Below are positions 6,450-14,552 of a stretch of 34,822 bases of DNA, one piece after another. The translations under genes were made by a program, and so were the position numbers. The notes beneath the pieces were generated by a model that was not told the origin of the DNA, made no database searches, and saw only the letters and a list, made by a program, of their open reading frames with translations. The DNA lies in NCBI GenBank assembly GCA_903845125.1, contig CAIMWS010000231.1:1-34822 (forward strand), written 5' to 3'. The first letter of the stretch is position 1. Every line of letters begins with the position of its first letter. The DNA is from an uncultured Verrucomicrobiota bacterium. GTDB lineage: Bacteria > Verrucomicrobiota > Verrucomicrobiia > Limisphaerales > UBA1319.

Positions 6450-8999
6450 CTACTGGTTGATTACATGCGCCCCCGTGGCATCGATTTTCACGCTCAGCGC
6501 CGCGCCCCGCGTCGCGGGGCGCTGGACCAGGGTTGGGGTCTCGGAGTCGTGAAGGAAAACCCGGATCGCACCGTCATCATCGACCCAGACTCCGAAATCG
6601 GAGCTTGAGGCCACCGACGCGTTGCCCACCGTCACCGTGGTCCCATCCTTGCCGTATGAAATCCGGAACTCGCGGCCGCGCAAGCGGTAGCGGACTTCGC
6701 TTCCTTCCACCTCCGGGGTGACATGCGGGTCGAGGTAGAGACGGTTATATTTCGGCTGGATGCCAAAGATGGCGCGGTAGAGGCCGGTGAAGATCAGGGC
6801 GTTTCCGGAGAGAATATCGTCCCCGGCGCCCTGCTGATTTACACGCAGATAACGCTGAAAGGCGAGTCCGTCCTGCTCGTATTGGCCGAGAACCTGGCGG
6901 ACGTATTTCAGCGCCAGATCGGGTTTGTAGCGGGCATAGGCCTCGACCCCAAGGCCGCCCCAGGAAAGGAAAAGATCGCCGTTCTCGTAGCCGGGGAACG
7001 GCCACATTGCCGTCCCGCGGTGGCAGACTTCATCGTATGCAAACGAGGTAAGGCAGAGCGGCCAGAAGAAGAGTTTTTCAGCGGCCGTCTGGTTTTCGAT
7101 TTGATCCAGAATGGCGGCGATGCGCACGGGATCATCGCAAATTCCATAGGCGATCGCCATGAAGTTGACGGGGATAACCGTGTTGCTGCCGTGGATGGAG
7201 CCGTCCTTTTCGCGCCAATAGCTATAGCATTTTTTAGCCGGTGCCCAGAAACCTCCCTGCCGGGTATCCTGGTTGAAACGGGCTTTGAGCTGAGCGGCGC
7301 GGGTGGCGTAGGACGCGGCCCGGCCGGCATCGCCAAGGAGGTGCTCACAGTGACCCCAAAGGCGCAAGGCATGATATAGCTCGGCGTTCACCAAGGCGTT
7401 TTCGTGGCTGGCCCAGACAATGTCGATCCAGTCGCTGCTTTGCTGCTCGGTGAGCGAGGCGTTGCGCATCTCCACCAGGCCATCGGCGTCGGTGTCGCGG
7501 GCGAGGAGGTAATCCAGCGCTTTCTCGCAGCCGGCCTTATGGGTGGCCAGCCAGTGGCGGTCGCCATTGATGGCGAAGAGTGAACAGACGTTGATCACGA
7601 AATCGGGCTGGGAATCGAGCAGGAATCCCCACTGGCACTCGTAAAAACCGTTCTTGTCGAAGGTGCCGGGGACGTGGTCTCCAGGGCCATAATCGAAACG
7701 CGGTTTGACGCGGCCGCCGGGCTGGAGGGCATGGTCGCGGAAATAATCCAAGGCCAGGCGGTATGCCTCGAAATATTCGGGATCATCGATAAAGAGGCCC
7801 AGGTCGGCGATGTATTGCTCGTGGAGGCAGACGAAACCGGTGTGATAGTTGTTGCCGCCCATGAGGTGGCGGTCGATGACGCCCACGCGCGCGATGGTAT
7901 TGCCGATGGTCGTGAGGGTCTCGGGCGAAATGAAGCTGAAGCGGCCTCGCCCATAAAGAGCCTCCGCCTGGCGGGCGCTGAACCGGATGGTAACGACCTG
8001 GCGGCCGGCGGGGAGTGCCGCTGGCGCGAAGACGTCGGTGCGCTGGCGGATGAAGCGCGTCAAGTTTATCCCGGGGAGGTGTTTGAAAACCGGCGGCGCG
8101 GGGGCGGCGTAAATGGTCTGGGATATGCGGCCATCAGCCTCGCGGGCGAAGCGGGAGGCGACGTGGCCGCCGGGCGAATCGGCCGCGATGGTGAGGCACC
8201 ACGGTTCACCGCGTTTCCAATAGGTGGCTTGGGCGGCATTTTGCCCCAGCGCCGAGGGAGTGGTATCGAGCATCCGGAACCAGGCACTGCCGCCGTTATC
8301 GAGCAGGGCGGCGTCGAACACCCCGGGATCGCGCAGCACCAGGCGCGGCGAATTCAGTTCAGCCAGCGTCAGGGCGGAGGAGACGTCGCGCTCGATCGTC
8401 CAGGTGATCGTTTCCTCACGGGCAGTGAAATGCCAGCTTTCACGTATGGCAGCCTGGGGATGGGAGTAAAGGATGCCCGTAACGGTCGTGGTGCCATCTT
8501 GTTGCGAGATTTGGGGCGTTCCCTGAAGCGTCAGACGGGATTGCTGTGGCGAGCCTTCCAGCGCGAAGCCGGTGGCGGCGCCATCCCGGGCGTCGAGGAG
8601 TTGGCGATTGCCAACCGTGAGCGCGGCGATGCGGCAGCCTCCTTCCAGGCTGAGCGTCAGGGAAATGTTTTTGGCGGCGATTTCGCAGCGCGTAAGCGAG
8701 GCCGCCGGGGCGCTGGCGGATAGCACCGCGAGGGTGGCTAAGAGGAGCACCCATGGATGGGGTTCACAACGAAGGATTGCATTTCCACCTAAAGGCGGGA
8801 TGCCCGCACGGCGCGGCCGGCCCGCTGCTGCTGCCACCATTGTCGCCAGCCAAAGAAGACGGCGGACGCCGGCATAGGTGGCATTTTCCGCGGCAGTAAC
8901 CGGGGCTTTATCCCGCAGGATGCCAGCCTCCGTTAACTCCTGGGTGCCGGGTTCATAACCGCTGAGGTAGCCCGGTGCGTTGTGGGATATTTCGTGCAT
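6450..8999 (-). CDS. Secreted six-hairpin (alpha/alpha toroid) glycoside hydrolase, 5' end fused to a murA remnant
   Basis: The core of this 849-aa ORF (about residues 100-849) has an N-terminal beta-sandwich followed by an (alpha/alpha)6-barrel of the type seen in GH63/GH78/GH94-like enzymes. It is rich in aromatic and acidic clusters (FDYGPGDHVPGTFDKNGFYE, DTDADGLVEM, SSDWIDIVWASHENALVNAE, FPGYENGDLF). It ends in a small beta domain (LYLDPHVTPEVEGSEVRYRL). I cannot assign the exact family or substrate. A hydrophobic signal segment ending SASAPAAS lies at about residues 84-101, so it is internal to the ORF. Residues 1-7 and 13-42 are MurA-derived (see the remnant entry), and residues 50-80 are unrelated filler. 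The functional start is therefore probably downstream: ATG at 8840 (M54) or GTG at 8750 (V84), neither with a clear ribosome-binding site. It is 77 bp downstream of the phosphatase/ADP-ribosylglycohydrolase fusion gene. Confidence 0.75.
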   Translation of the reverse strand: MHEISHNAPGYLSGYEPGTQELTEAGILRDKAPVTAAENATYAGVRRLLWLATMVAAAAGRPRRAGIPPLGGNAILRCEPHPWVLLLATLAVLSASAPAASLTRCEIAAKNISLTLSLEGGCRIAALTVGNRQLLDARDGAATGFALEGSPQQSRLTLQGTPQISQQDGTTTVTGILYSHPQAAIRESWHFTAREETITWTIERDVSSALTLAELNSPRLVLRDPGVFDAALLDNGGSAWFRMLDTTPSALGQNAAQATYWKRGEPWCLTIAADSPGGHVASRFAREADGRISQTIYAAPAPPVFKHLPGINLTRFIRQRTDVFAPAALPAGRQVVTIRFSARQAEALYGRGRFSFISPETLTTIGNTIARVGVIDRHLMGGNNYHTGFVCLHEQYIADLGLFIDDPEYFEAYRLALDYFRDHALQPGGRVKPRFDYGPGDHVPGTFDKNGFYECQWGFLLDSQPDFVINVCSLFAINGDRHWLATHKAGCEKALDYLLARDTDADGLVEMRNASLTEQQSSDWIDIVWASHENALVNAELYHALRLWGHCEHLLGDAGRAASYATRAAQLKARFNQDTRQGGFWAPAKKCYSYWREKDGSIHGSNTVIPVNFMAIAYGICDDPVRIAAILDQIENQTAAEKLFFWPLCLTSFAYDEVCHRGTAMWPFPGYENGDLFLSWGGLGVEAYARYKPDLALKYVRQVLGQYEQDGLAFQRYLRVNQQGAGDDILSGNALIFTGLYRAIFGIQPKYNRLYLDPHVTPEVEGSEVRYRLRGREFRISYGKDGTTVTVGNASVASSSDFGVWVDDDGAIRVFLHDSETPTLVQRPATRGAALSVKIDATGAHVINQ
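8874..8999 (-). pseudogene. Truncated murA duplicate (codons about 1-7 joined to about 151-180)
   Basis: Read on the minus strand, the start MHEISHN matches the intact MurA start MHEVSHN. ORF residues 13-42 match MurA residues 151-180 at 18 of 30 positions (SGYEPGTQEL against [17 protein letters not shown] against VTATENA). The intact counterparts are 6094-6114 and 5575-5664. About 140 codons between them are missing, yet the frame is kept. Similarity fades at about 8858, beyond which the ORF continues into unrelated sequence and then the glycosidase. The matching 67 bp upstream are also present (9000-9066). This is an in-frame decayed duplicate, not an active enzyme. Confidence 0.85.
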
Positions 9000-9066
9000 G
9001 GCCCCAATACGCCATTTCAGGAGTCCCTGGTCCAGCCGAATCGCCAGAAAACCGGCGGCGAAATGA
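8998..9066. repeat. murA 5'-flank repeat, copy 2
   Basis: Second copy of the 6112-6181 block (62/70 identical). It sits between the stop of the phosphatase/ADP-ribosylglycohydrolase gene (9077) and the murA remnant. The plus-strand 22-codon mini-ORF (ATG 8998, TGA 9064-9066) is preserved with two amino-acid changes. Read in the murA direction it is in frame with the preceding gene's TAA and has no usual start codon. Confidence 0.8.
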
Positions 9067-9076
9067 GGCTGAAAAT

Positions 9077-10954
9077 TTAACCATTACCCGCCAGCAGTCG
9101 TTCGGAGAGAAGCAAGGCATCAACCGGCCAAAATGGTTTGGGGCGGGGTTTCCGGACGCGGGGCAAGCCTTCCAGGGGCCGGCAGCACAAGATCCGGTCC
9201 AGCCATTGCGGCGGGATGGAGGAACGGCCGTGCAGAGCGCCGAGCAGAGCGCCCGCGATGCAGGCATTGGTATCGGTATCGCCGCCTTGGGCAATGGTAT
9301 TCGCCAGGCCGGAAACGACCGAATTCGCATGGCTGGCCTGGTAGAAGGCGTTCTGCAAAGCCAGGAGCACCCAGCCCTGCTGGTGACCGTCCATGCCTGT
9401 GGGCAGCGTTGTGAGGGCCTCGTCCAAGGCTTGGATCACGGCGGCCTGGCATCGGTTCTCCCGGGCCCAGCGGCAGGAAAAAGCGTGGATTTCCCCGGGC
9501 GGAGCGCCGGTGGCGATGGCTTGGGCCAGGGCCACTACGAACACCGCATTGGCATCCTGGCAGACGGGGTGGGGATGCGTCAAACGGGCATCGGCCCGGG
9601 CGAGTTCAGCGACCTCCCCAACCGGCAGGCGATGCCCGAAAATTCCCAGCGGGGCGATGCGCATCAAGGCGCCGTTGGCCTGGCTGGCCGGATTGGCGGC
9701 GCAGCGGCACGCTTCCGCCACCGGACGCCGATTGTGCAAGGCTTGCGCCCCGGCTGAAAGCGCCTGGCGGGTGGTGGTGCCCACGTCGAATGGTTTGGTT
9801 TCCAGCCACCAGGCGTAAGCGGCGGCGGCCGCCTCCGGATCATATTTCCCTTTATCCACCAGGGAGCGTGCGAGCATCAGGGCCAGTTCGCTATCGTCCG
9901 TCGGCTGGCCTGCGAGCAGTCCCCAAACCCCGCCATCCTCCAAAACCCGCAAACCTCCAGGGTAGGCGTTTTGGATTTCGTGACTGCTTTTGAATTCCAC
10001 GAGCGCGCCCAGGCTGTCGCCCGCCAATTGCCCCAGCCAGCAGCCTTGGGCCCGCCGCAGGACTTGTGAATCGGCCGCCAAGTGGCCTGGACGGGGGCCG
10101 CAGAGCGTCAGGGGTGTGCCAGGCTCGGCCGGGGCGGTGGCGGCCGCATTGGCCCAATTCAGGCGGGCCATGGCGGGTGCCAGCAGGGGCGATCCGCCGA
10201 AGACATTGGCGGATCTCAGCCAATTCCCTTCATCATATTGGAGGACTTCGCCGTTGGAATTGAAAACCTCGCCGCCGACTCCGCGCAAGAGGGCGTGCCC
10301 CGCGGCTACATCCCAGGCCACGGGGCCTTGGAGCGAGGCGGCCAGCTCAGCCTCTCCGGCCGCCGCCAAAGCAAGGCGATAAGCGATGCTTACCTGGCGG
10401 CGGATGCGGGCGGGAGCCACCAGACCCGCATAAGCTTGGGTCACGTTTTCCGAGCCGTGATGCAGCAACACGGTGTGCTGCGGTTCCCATTTTGTGGCCC
10501 AGGATTGGCGTGCCAGCGGCTGGCCGTTGCGTTGCGGAACTCCGCAGCCTTCCGCCCAGGCAAAGAGGTCGCCCTCGTCATCCGGAAAGGCGAAGGCATA
10601 AACCACTCCCAGCACCGGTTGGGGGCCGCGCATCAAGGCGATGGACACGGAAGAACCCCGGTGGCCCTTGACGAATCCCCAGGTTCCGTCATTGGGATCA
10701 ATGAGCCAGACATGGCGCTGGAGATCCTTGGGCGAGGTGTTTTGCCCGCCCAATTCCTCGCCCACCAAACCCCAGCCAGGATAGGCGGCGCTGAGCCGGG
10801 CCCGGATCATCGCCTCCACCTCCGCATCCACCGGGGCGTGGCCGGATTCGCCCCTCGGCCCACCCGGTCGATGCAGTTCCCGCCGCAACATATCACCCGC
10901 ATCCCGGGCGGCCTGCACGGCCTTGGCCAGGACATTCGCATAATTCAATCCCAT
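9077..10954 (-). CDS. Fusion of inositol-monophosphatase-family phosphatase and ADP-ribosylglycohydrolase
   Basis: The 625-aa product combines two enzymes. Residues 1-270 are an IMPase/CysQ-like Mg-dependent phosphatase: GEELGG at 65-70, the metal-binding DPNDGT at 86-91 (family DPxDGT) and WDVAAG at 214-219. Residues from about 304 to the end are a DraG/ARH-type ADP-ribosylglycohydrolase: GCWLGQLAGDSLGA, the Mg-binding PTDDSE at 351-356, a Gly-rich NGALMRIAPLG, and GGDTDTNACIAGALLGA near the C-terminus (DxDT metal ligands). Both active sites look complete. The frame is open to GTG/ATG codons as far as 11146, but ATG 10954 begins a typical IMPase helix (MGLNYANVLAKAVQAARDAG) and the upstream residues look non-coding. 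The target could be ADP-ribosylated protein, ADP-ribose derivatives or a phosphorylated nucleotide; this cannot be decided. It is the first gene of a minus-strand run toward the glycosidase and murA. Confidence 0.88.
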   Translation of the reverse strand: MGLNYANVLAKAVQAARDAGDMLRRELHRPGGPRGESGHAPVDAEVEAMIRARLSAAYPGWGLVGEELGGQNTSPKDLQRHVWLIDPNDGTWGFVKGHRGSSVSIALMRGPQPVLGVVYAFAFPDDEGDLFAWAEGCGVPQRNGQPLARQSWATKWEPQHTVLLHHGSENVTQAYAGLVAPARIRRQVSIAYRLALAAAGEAELAASLQGPVAWDVAAGHALLRGVGGEVFNSNGEVLQYDEGNWLRSANVFGGSPLLAPAMARLNWANAAATAPAEPGTPLTLCGPRPGHLAADSQVLRRAQGCWLGQLAGDSLGALVEFKSSHEIQNAYPGGLRVLEDGGVWGLLAGQPTDDSELALMLARSLVDKGKYDPEAAAAAYAWWLETKPFDVGTTTRQALSAGAQALHNRRPVAEACRCAANPASQANGALMRIAPLGIFGHRLPVGEVAELARADARLTHPHPVCQDANAVFVVALAQAIATGAPPGEIHAFSCRWARENRCQAAVIQALDEALTTLPTGMDGHQQGWVLLALQNAFYQASHANSVVSGLANTIAQGGDTDTNACIAGALLGALHGRSSIPPQWLDRILCCRPLEGLPRVRKPRPKPFWPVDALLLSERLLAGNG

Positions 10955-11211
10955 AATTGGCAGTGAAAGTAACCTTGAGCTGGCATAAAAGAAATCATGA
11001 ATTATGGGGTACCCATCCGGGCCGATGGCGAAGGTCGGATTCCCGGCCAGGATTTTGCCAGGCGGTTGCCCAAGCACCGCGTGGCAAAAGTAACTGTTAC
11101 CCGAGACGGGGGATTGTTGTGCCAAAAGGCTCTGGTTTTTGGTCAACTGATTCCGGGCTCCGTAGCGAGTTAAAACGAGCCGGGGGGCGGGCTGCGAGCC
11201 TCAACTCGCGC

Positions 11212-11232
11212 CCGCGGCGATCCCCGCCGCGG
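11212..11232. repeat. Perfect GC-only hairpin upstream of the helicase
   Basis: CCGCGGCG (11212-11219) and CGCCGCGG (11225-11232) form a perfect 8-bp stem with the 5-nt loop ATCCC. There is no T-run after it. It is about 20 bp upstream of the predicted -35 box. Confidence 0.65.
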
Positions 11233-11250
11233 ACCGACGGTGGGTTCTCC

Positions 11251-11278
11251 TTGCCAGGTGGCTGGCAATTCCTACACT
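11251..11278 (+). promoter_or_regulatory. Predicted sigma-70-type promoter with overlapping palindrome
   Basis: TTGCCA (11251-11256) and TACACT (11273-11278) are separated by 16 bp. The -35 box is inside a perfect inverted repeat, TTGCCAG-GTGG-CTGGCAA (11251-11268), an operator-like arrangement. Transcription would start near 11285, only a few bases before the ATG at 11289. With no Shine-Dalgarno sequence, the mRNA may be leaderless. The promoter is predicted by eye only. Confidence 0.45.
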
Positions 11279-11288
11279 TGCCCGCCTC

Positions 11289-13337
11289 ATGGTGGATCTT
11301 AATTCACTGAACCCGCAGCAGCGCGAAGCCGTGCAAACCATTCACGGCCCCGTATTGATTTTGGCGGGTGCGGGAACCGGCAAGACGCGGGTGATCACCT
11401 TCCGTATGGCGCATATGATGCACCGCGGCATCAAGCCCCACCATATCCTCGGGGTGACCTTTACCAACAAAGCCGCGCGGGAGATGAAGGAGCGCGTGGC
11501 GCAGTTGGTTCCCAAAGCCCTCCGGAATAAGGGGGATAAAAAAGCTGAATGGCTGACCATCTCCACCTTCCACTCGCTGGGGGTCCGGATCCTGCGGCAA
11601 TTCATCGACCGCCTCGGCTACAAGCGGAATTTTGTGATCTACAGTGATTCCGAGCAGCTGGGCCTGGTCAAACGGCTGCTCAGCCAGATTTCCATGCGCG
11701 ATGCCAAGCCCGATCCCCAGGGCGTGCTGGGCGTATTAAGCCGTCTGAAGGAGAACAACCTACGGAGTTATTTGAATCCGGACCTGGTGGCCATGGCGCA
11801 GCATATCCGGCCCCGGTACGAATCTGCGCTGCGGGCCTGCAATGCCGTGGATTTTGATGACCTCCTGCTGCTGACCTTGAAGCTCCTTGAGGAATGCCCG
11901 GATGTTTTGGAGACCTGCCGGGCGCACTACCAATATGTGATGGTGGATGAATATCAGGACACCAACGCCACCCAGTTCCGGCTGGTCAAACTGCTCACGG
12001 AAAAACACCGGAATTTATGCGTGGTGGGGGATGACGACCAAAGCATCTATGGCTGGCGGGGGGCGGAAATTGCCAATTTGCTGAACTTGGAGAGCCATTT
12101 CCCGGAGGTCAAGGTGGTGAAGCTGGAGCAGAATTACCGTTCCACCACCCACATTCTCCAGGCCGCCAATGCGGTGATCAAAAACAACCCGCGCCGGCGC
12201 GAAAAACAGCTCTGGTCCCGCAACGGGCCGGGGCGCAAAATCCAGGCGCAGGTTTTTGAGACCGATGAAAAAGAGGCCACCGCCGTGGTCGAAGCCATCG
12301 AATTTGACCGCCTTGCCCGCGCCGTTCCCTGGGCGCATCAAGCCATTCTGTTCCGCACCAATCTCCAGGCGCGACCGCTGGAAACGGCTTTGCGAAAGGC
12401 CCGGGTGCGATACCAATTGGTGGGCGGGCAAAGTTATTTTGACCGGCGCGAAATCAAGGATACCCTGGCCTATTTCAAAACCTTGATGAATCCGCACGAT
12501 GACAACAGCCTGCTGCGGATCGCCAACATCCCGGCCCGGGGGTTGAGCGACGTGACCATGGAGCGTTTGCTGGGCGAAAGCCAGGAGCGGCATTGCTCGG
12601 TATTCAAGGCCATGCAAAACCCCGAGGTGCAGGCCGGATTCTCCACCAAAACCCGCAACAGTATCCAGACCTTTGTGAGCCTGTTGGAAGAATCGCAGAA
12701 GCCTTTGCTGGCAGAGCAGCCGATTCCGCTAAATACCTGGTTCGAGCGGTTCTTCGCCGAGATTGGATACATCGAGGAAATCCGGCGCACAGAGAAGGAT
12801 GTGGAAACCGCCGACAGCCGGATCCGCAACCTCAAGGAACTGCTGATAACCTTGAACAATACGGCGCCGTCCGCCAAGCCCATGGAACAGCTGCACGAAT
12901 TCCTGGAAGACATCACCCTGGATGCAGATCGCCTGGAAGATAAGGAATTGCAGGATAAATCAGTCATTTTGATCACCATTCATAGCTGCAAAGGTTTGGA
13001 GTTTCCGCATGTCCACGTGGTGGGTTTGGAAGAGGGGCTATTGCCCCACTCCCGCTCCAAGGAGGAAAACACTTTGGATGAGGAACGGCGCTTGTTTTAC
13101 GTGGCCATCACCCGGGCGAAGGAAACCCTGCGCTTGAGCTACTGCCTGGGACGCCGCAAATATAATGAAACGATCCAGTGCCACCCTTCCTCTTTCCTCA
13201 AGGAAGTGCCTAAGGATTTGGTGGAGTGGAACGACGATAAAGAGAAGAAGCCGGTTCAGCAGGATACCGCGAAATCCTTTTTTGCCGCCTTGCGGAGCGT
13301 GGTTGACGAGGAGCCAGGGACAACCCCTGGAAAGTGA
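11289..13337 (+). CDS. UvrD/Rep/PcrA-family superfamily 1 DNA helicase
   Basis: This 682-aa ATP-dependent 3'-5' DNA helicase, close to Rep in length, acts in replication restart or repair. Motifs appear in order: Q motif LNPQQREAV (7-15), Walker A AGAGTGKT (26-33), Ia FTNKAAREMKERV, II DEYQDTN (about 219-225), III GDDDQSIYGWRGA (about 247-259), IV LEQNYRST (about 278-285), V KGLEFPHVHVVGLEEGLLPH, and VI DEERRLFYVAITRAKE (about 596-611). All catalytic residues look intact. PcrA and UvrD usually have a longer C-terminal tail (about 720-740 aa); here the protein ends shortly after domain 2A, as in Rep. I leave the symbol blank because rep, uvrD and pcrA cannot be separated by eye. ATG 11289 is directly followed by GTG, and no ribosome-binding site is seen. 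Confidence 0.93.
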   Translation: MVDLNSLNPQQREAVQTIHGPVLILAGAGTGKTRVITFRMAHMMHRGIKPHHILGVTFTNKAAREMKERVAQLVPKALRNKGDKKAEWLTISTFHSLGVRILRQFIDRLGYKRNFVIYSDSEQLGLVKRLLSQISMRDAKPDPQGVLGVLSRLKENNLRSYLNPDLVAMAQHIRPRYESALRACNAVDFDDLLLLTLKLLEECPDVLETCRAHYQYVMVDEYQDTNATQFRLVKLLTEKHRNLCVVGDDDQSIYGWRGAEIANLLNLESHFPEVKVVKLEQNYRSTTHILQAANAVIKNNPRRREKQLWSRNGPGRKIQAQVFETDEKEATAVVEAIEFDRLARAVPWAHQAILFRTNLQARPLETALRKARVRYQLVGGQSYFDRREIKDTLAYFKTLMNPHDDNSLLRIANIPARGLSDVTMERLLGESQERHCSVFKAMQNPEVQAGFSTKTRNSIQTFVSLLEESQKPLLAEQPIPLNTWFERFFAEIGYIEEIRRTEKDVETADSRIRNLKELLITLNNTAPSAKPMEQLHEFLEDITLDADRLEDKELQDKSVILITIHSCKGLEFPHVHVVGLEEGLLPHSRSKEENTLDEERRLFYVAITRAKETLRLSYCLGRRKYNETIQCHPSSFLKEVPKDLVEWNDDKEKKPVQQDTAKSFFAALRSVVDEEPGTTPGK

Positions 13338-13394
13338 CGCTCAGCGATTTCCGGTGGGGCGCCAGCGGAGCAGGGGAGGTGTGCCTGCCAACGG

Positions 13395-14549
13395 TCACGC
13401 CGGGGCGGTATGCTGGCGGAATCCGACCTCGAAGATCACTCCGGGCGGGTCCTGATTCCGCACGGAGATCACCCCCCCGAACAGACGGATCAGTTTCTCG
13501 GCCACCGCGGGTTCCAAACCCAGATCCCCCCCGGGGGTGATCGGATCGGTGACCGAAAAAGCGGTGAAGAAGTTGCGGAGGTATTCCTGGGGGATGGTAC
13601 GTCCGGTCCCTTCAATATGCACCAGTACCAGGGAACCGGAATCCTCGCAGGTGAGCGTCACGTTTTCTCCGGGCAAGGTGAATTTAACCGCAGTTTCCAG
13701 CAGGGCCGCCAGCGCCTTGGTGAAGAGCAAGCCATTGATGAATATCCGGATCGACGAGCTTTCGGGGTAGATCAATTGGACGTTGCGCAAGCCGGCAAAT
13801 ACCGATGCCTCTCTGACTGCGCCAACTATACATTCCTGCAGGAGGATTTCGCTGGCCTGGCTGCTGGGATCGTCCACTTTGATATGGGTTAGGAGGAGGG
13901 CATCATCCAGGATTTTCAGCATTTTATGCCGGGCCTCGTCAAACATGTGGCGATATTCACCTTCTGAATTATCCTGGGGATTGTTTTCAAACAATAACTC
14001 GGTCACGCCGAGGATCCCATTGAGCGGGGTCCGCAACTCATGCGCAATCAAGTTGAGGAAATCGTTTTTCGTCTCGTCCAGGATGGACAGGCGCTGGTAG
14101 GCGAGGTCCAGTTGCCGGGTGCGCAGGCGGACTTCCTCCTCCAGGTTTTCAGTGAGGCGGCGGATTTTTAGATGGGTATCCACCCGCGCCAGCACCTCCG
14201 CCACTTCAAAGGGCTTGGTGATGTAGTCCACGCCGCCGGCTTCAAAGGCTTTGACCTTATCCAGGGTTTCCTCCAGGGAACTGATAAAAATCACCGGTAT
14301 TTCCTGCAGCAGCGGATTTCTTTTCAGGCGCCGGCAGAATTCAAACCCATCGAGGATCGGCATGTTGATATCGAGGATGCACAAATCCGGCGGATGAGCT
14401 TCGGCTTTTTGGAAAGCCGCCTCGGGGTTGGTGAATGGCACCACTGCATAACCCTCCCCTTTGAGCACAAACTCCAGCAGGGTAACGTTCACCGGCATGT
14501 CATCGACCACCATGATGCGCGGTGGCGCACCGGTCAGTGAGTGGGACAT
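13395..14549 (-). CDS. Response regulator-histidine kinase hybrid with a degenerate ATP-binding domain
   Basis: At 384 aa, cytoplasmic and without membrane segments, it starts with a receiver domain (1-125; acidic pair D16/D17, phospho-acceptor D60 in CILDINMP, K112). A coiled-coil linker follows (about 130-160, LEEEVRLRTRQLDLAYQRL), then a HisKA domain with H170 in IAHELRTPLNG and a HATPase-like domain. In that last domain the N-box reads ALLETAVKFT, with Thr286 where Asn normally binds Mg-ATP. The G1 box reads EGTGRTIP, with Gly314 in place of the key Asp and the second Gly lost. The G2-like DLGLEPAV is partly kept. The protein may therefore accept or relay phosphate, or bind a partner, without autophosphorylating. 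There is no DNA-binding output. It starts 3 bp after the preceding gene stops, so it is cotranscribed with the secreted proteins upstream. Confidence 0.88.
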   Translation of the reverse strand: MSHSLTGAPPRIMVVDDMPVNVTLLEFVLKGEGYAVVPFTNPEAAFQKAEAHPPDLCILDINMPILDGFEFCRRLKRNPLLQEIPVIFISSLEETLDKVKAFEAGGVDYITKPFEVAEVLARVDTHLKIRRLTENLEEEVRLRTRQLDLAYQRLSILDETKNDFLNLIAHELRTPLNGILGVTELLFENNPQDNSEGEYRHMFDEARHKMLKILDDALLLTHIKVDDPSSQASEILLQECIVGAVREASVFAGLRNVQLIYPESSSIRIFINGLLFTKALAALLETAVKFTLPGENVTLTCEDSGSLVLVHIEGTGRTIPQEYLRNFFTAFSVTDPITPGGDLGLEPAVAEKLIRLFGGVISVRNQDPPGVIFEVGFRQHTAPA

Positions 14550-14552
14550 GTT

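Larger units (their letters stand above)
10955..11288. other. Divergent intergenic region with GC-rich hairpins and the helicase promoter
   Basis: This region separates the phosphatase/ADP-ribosylglycohydrolase gene (-) from the helicase gene (+). It holds a GC-rich structured block at about 11157-11240, including GCGAG/CTCGC half-sites and a perfect 8-bp stem at 11212-11232. A promoter with an overlapping palindrome follows at 11251-11278. No ORF in it looks coding. The structured block could be a dispersed repeat, which cannot be tested from one window. Confidence 0.5.

Noticed and set aside
7674..8723. 349-codon plus-strand open frame opposite the glycosidase
   Set aside because: The Gly/Ala/Arg/Val-rich translation has no recognisable fold and mirrors the codon bias of the real gene.
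13338..13394. Possible relation of GC-rich sequence here to the hairpin block at 11157-11240
   Set aside because: Resemblance is limited to short GC-rich words and similar random translations; there is no alignable repeat.
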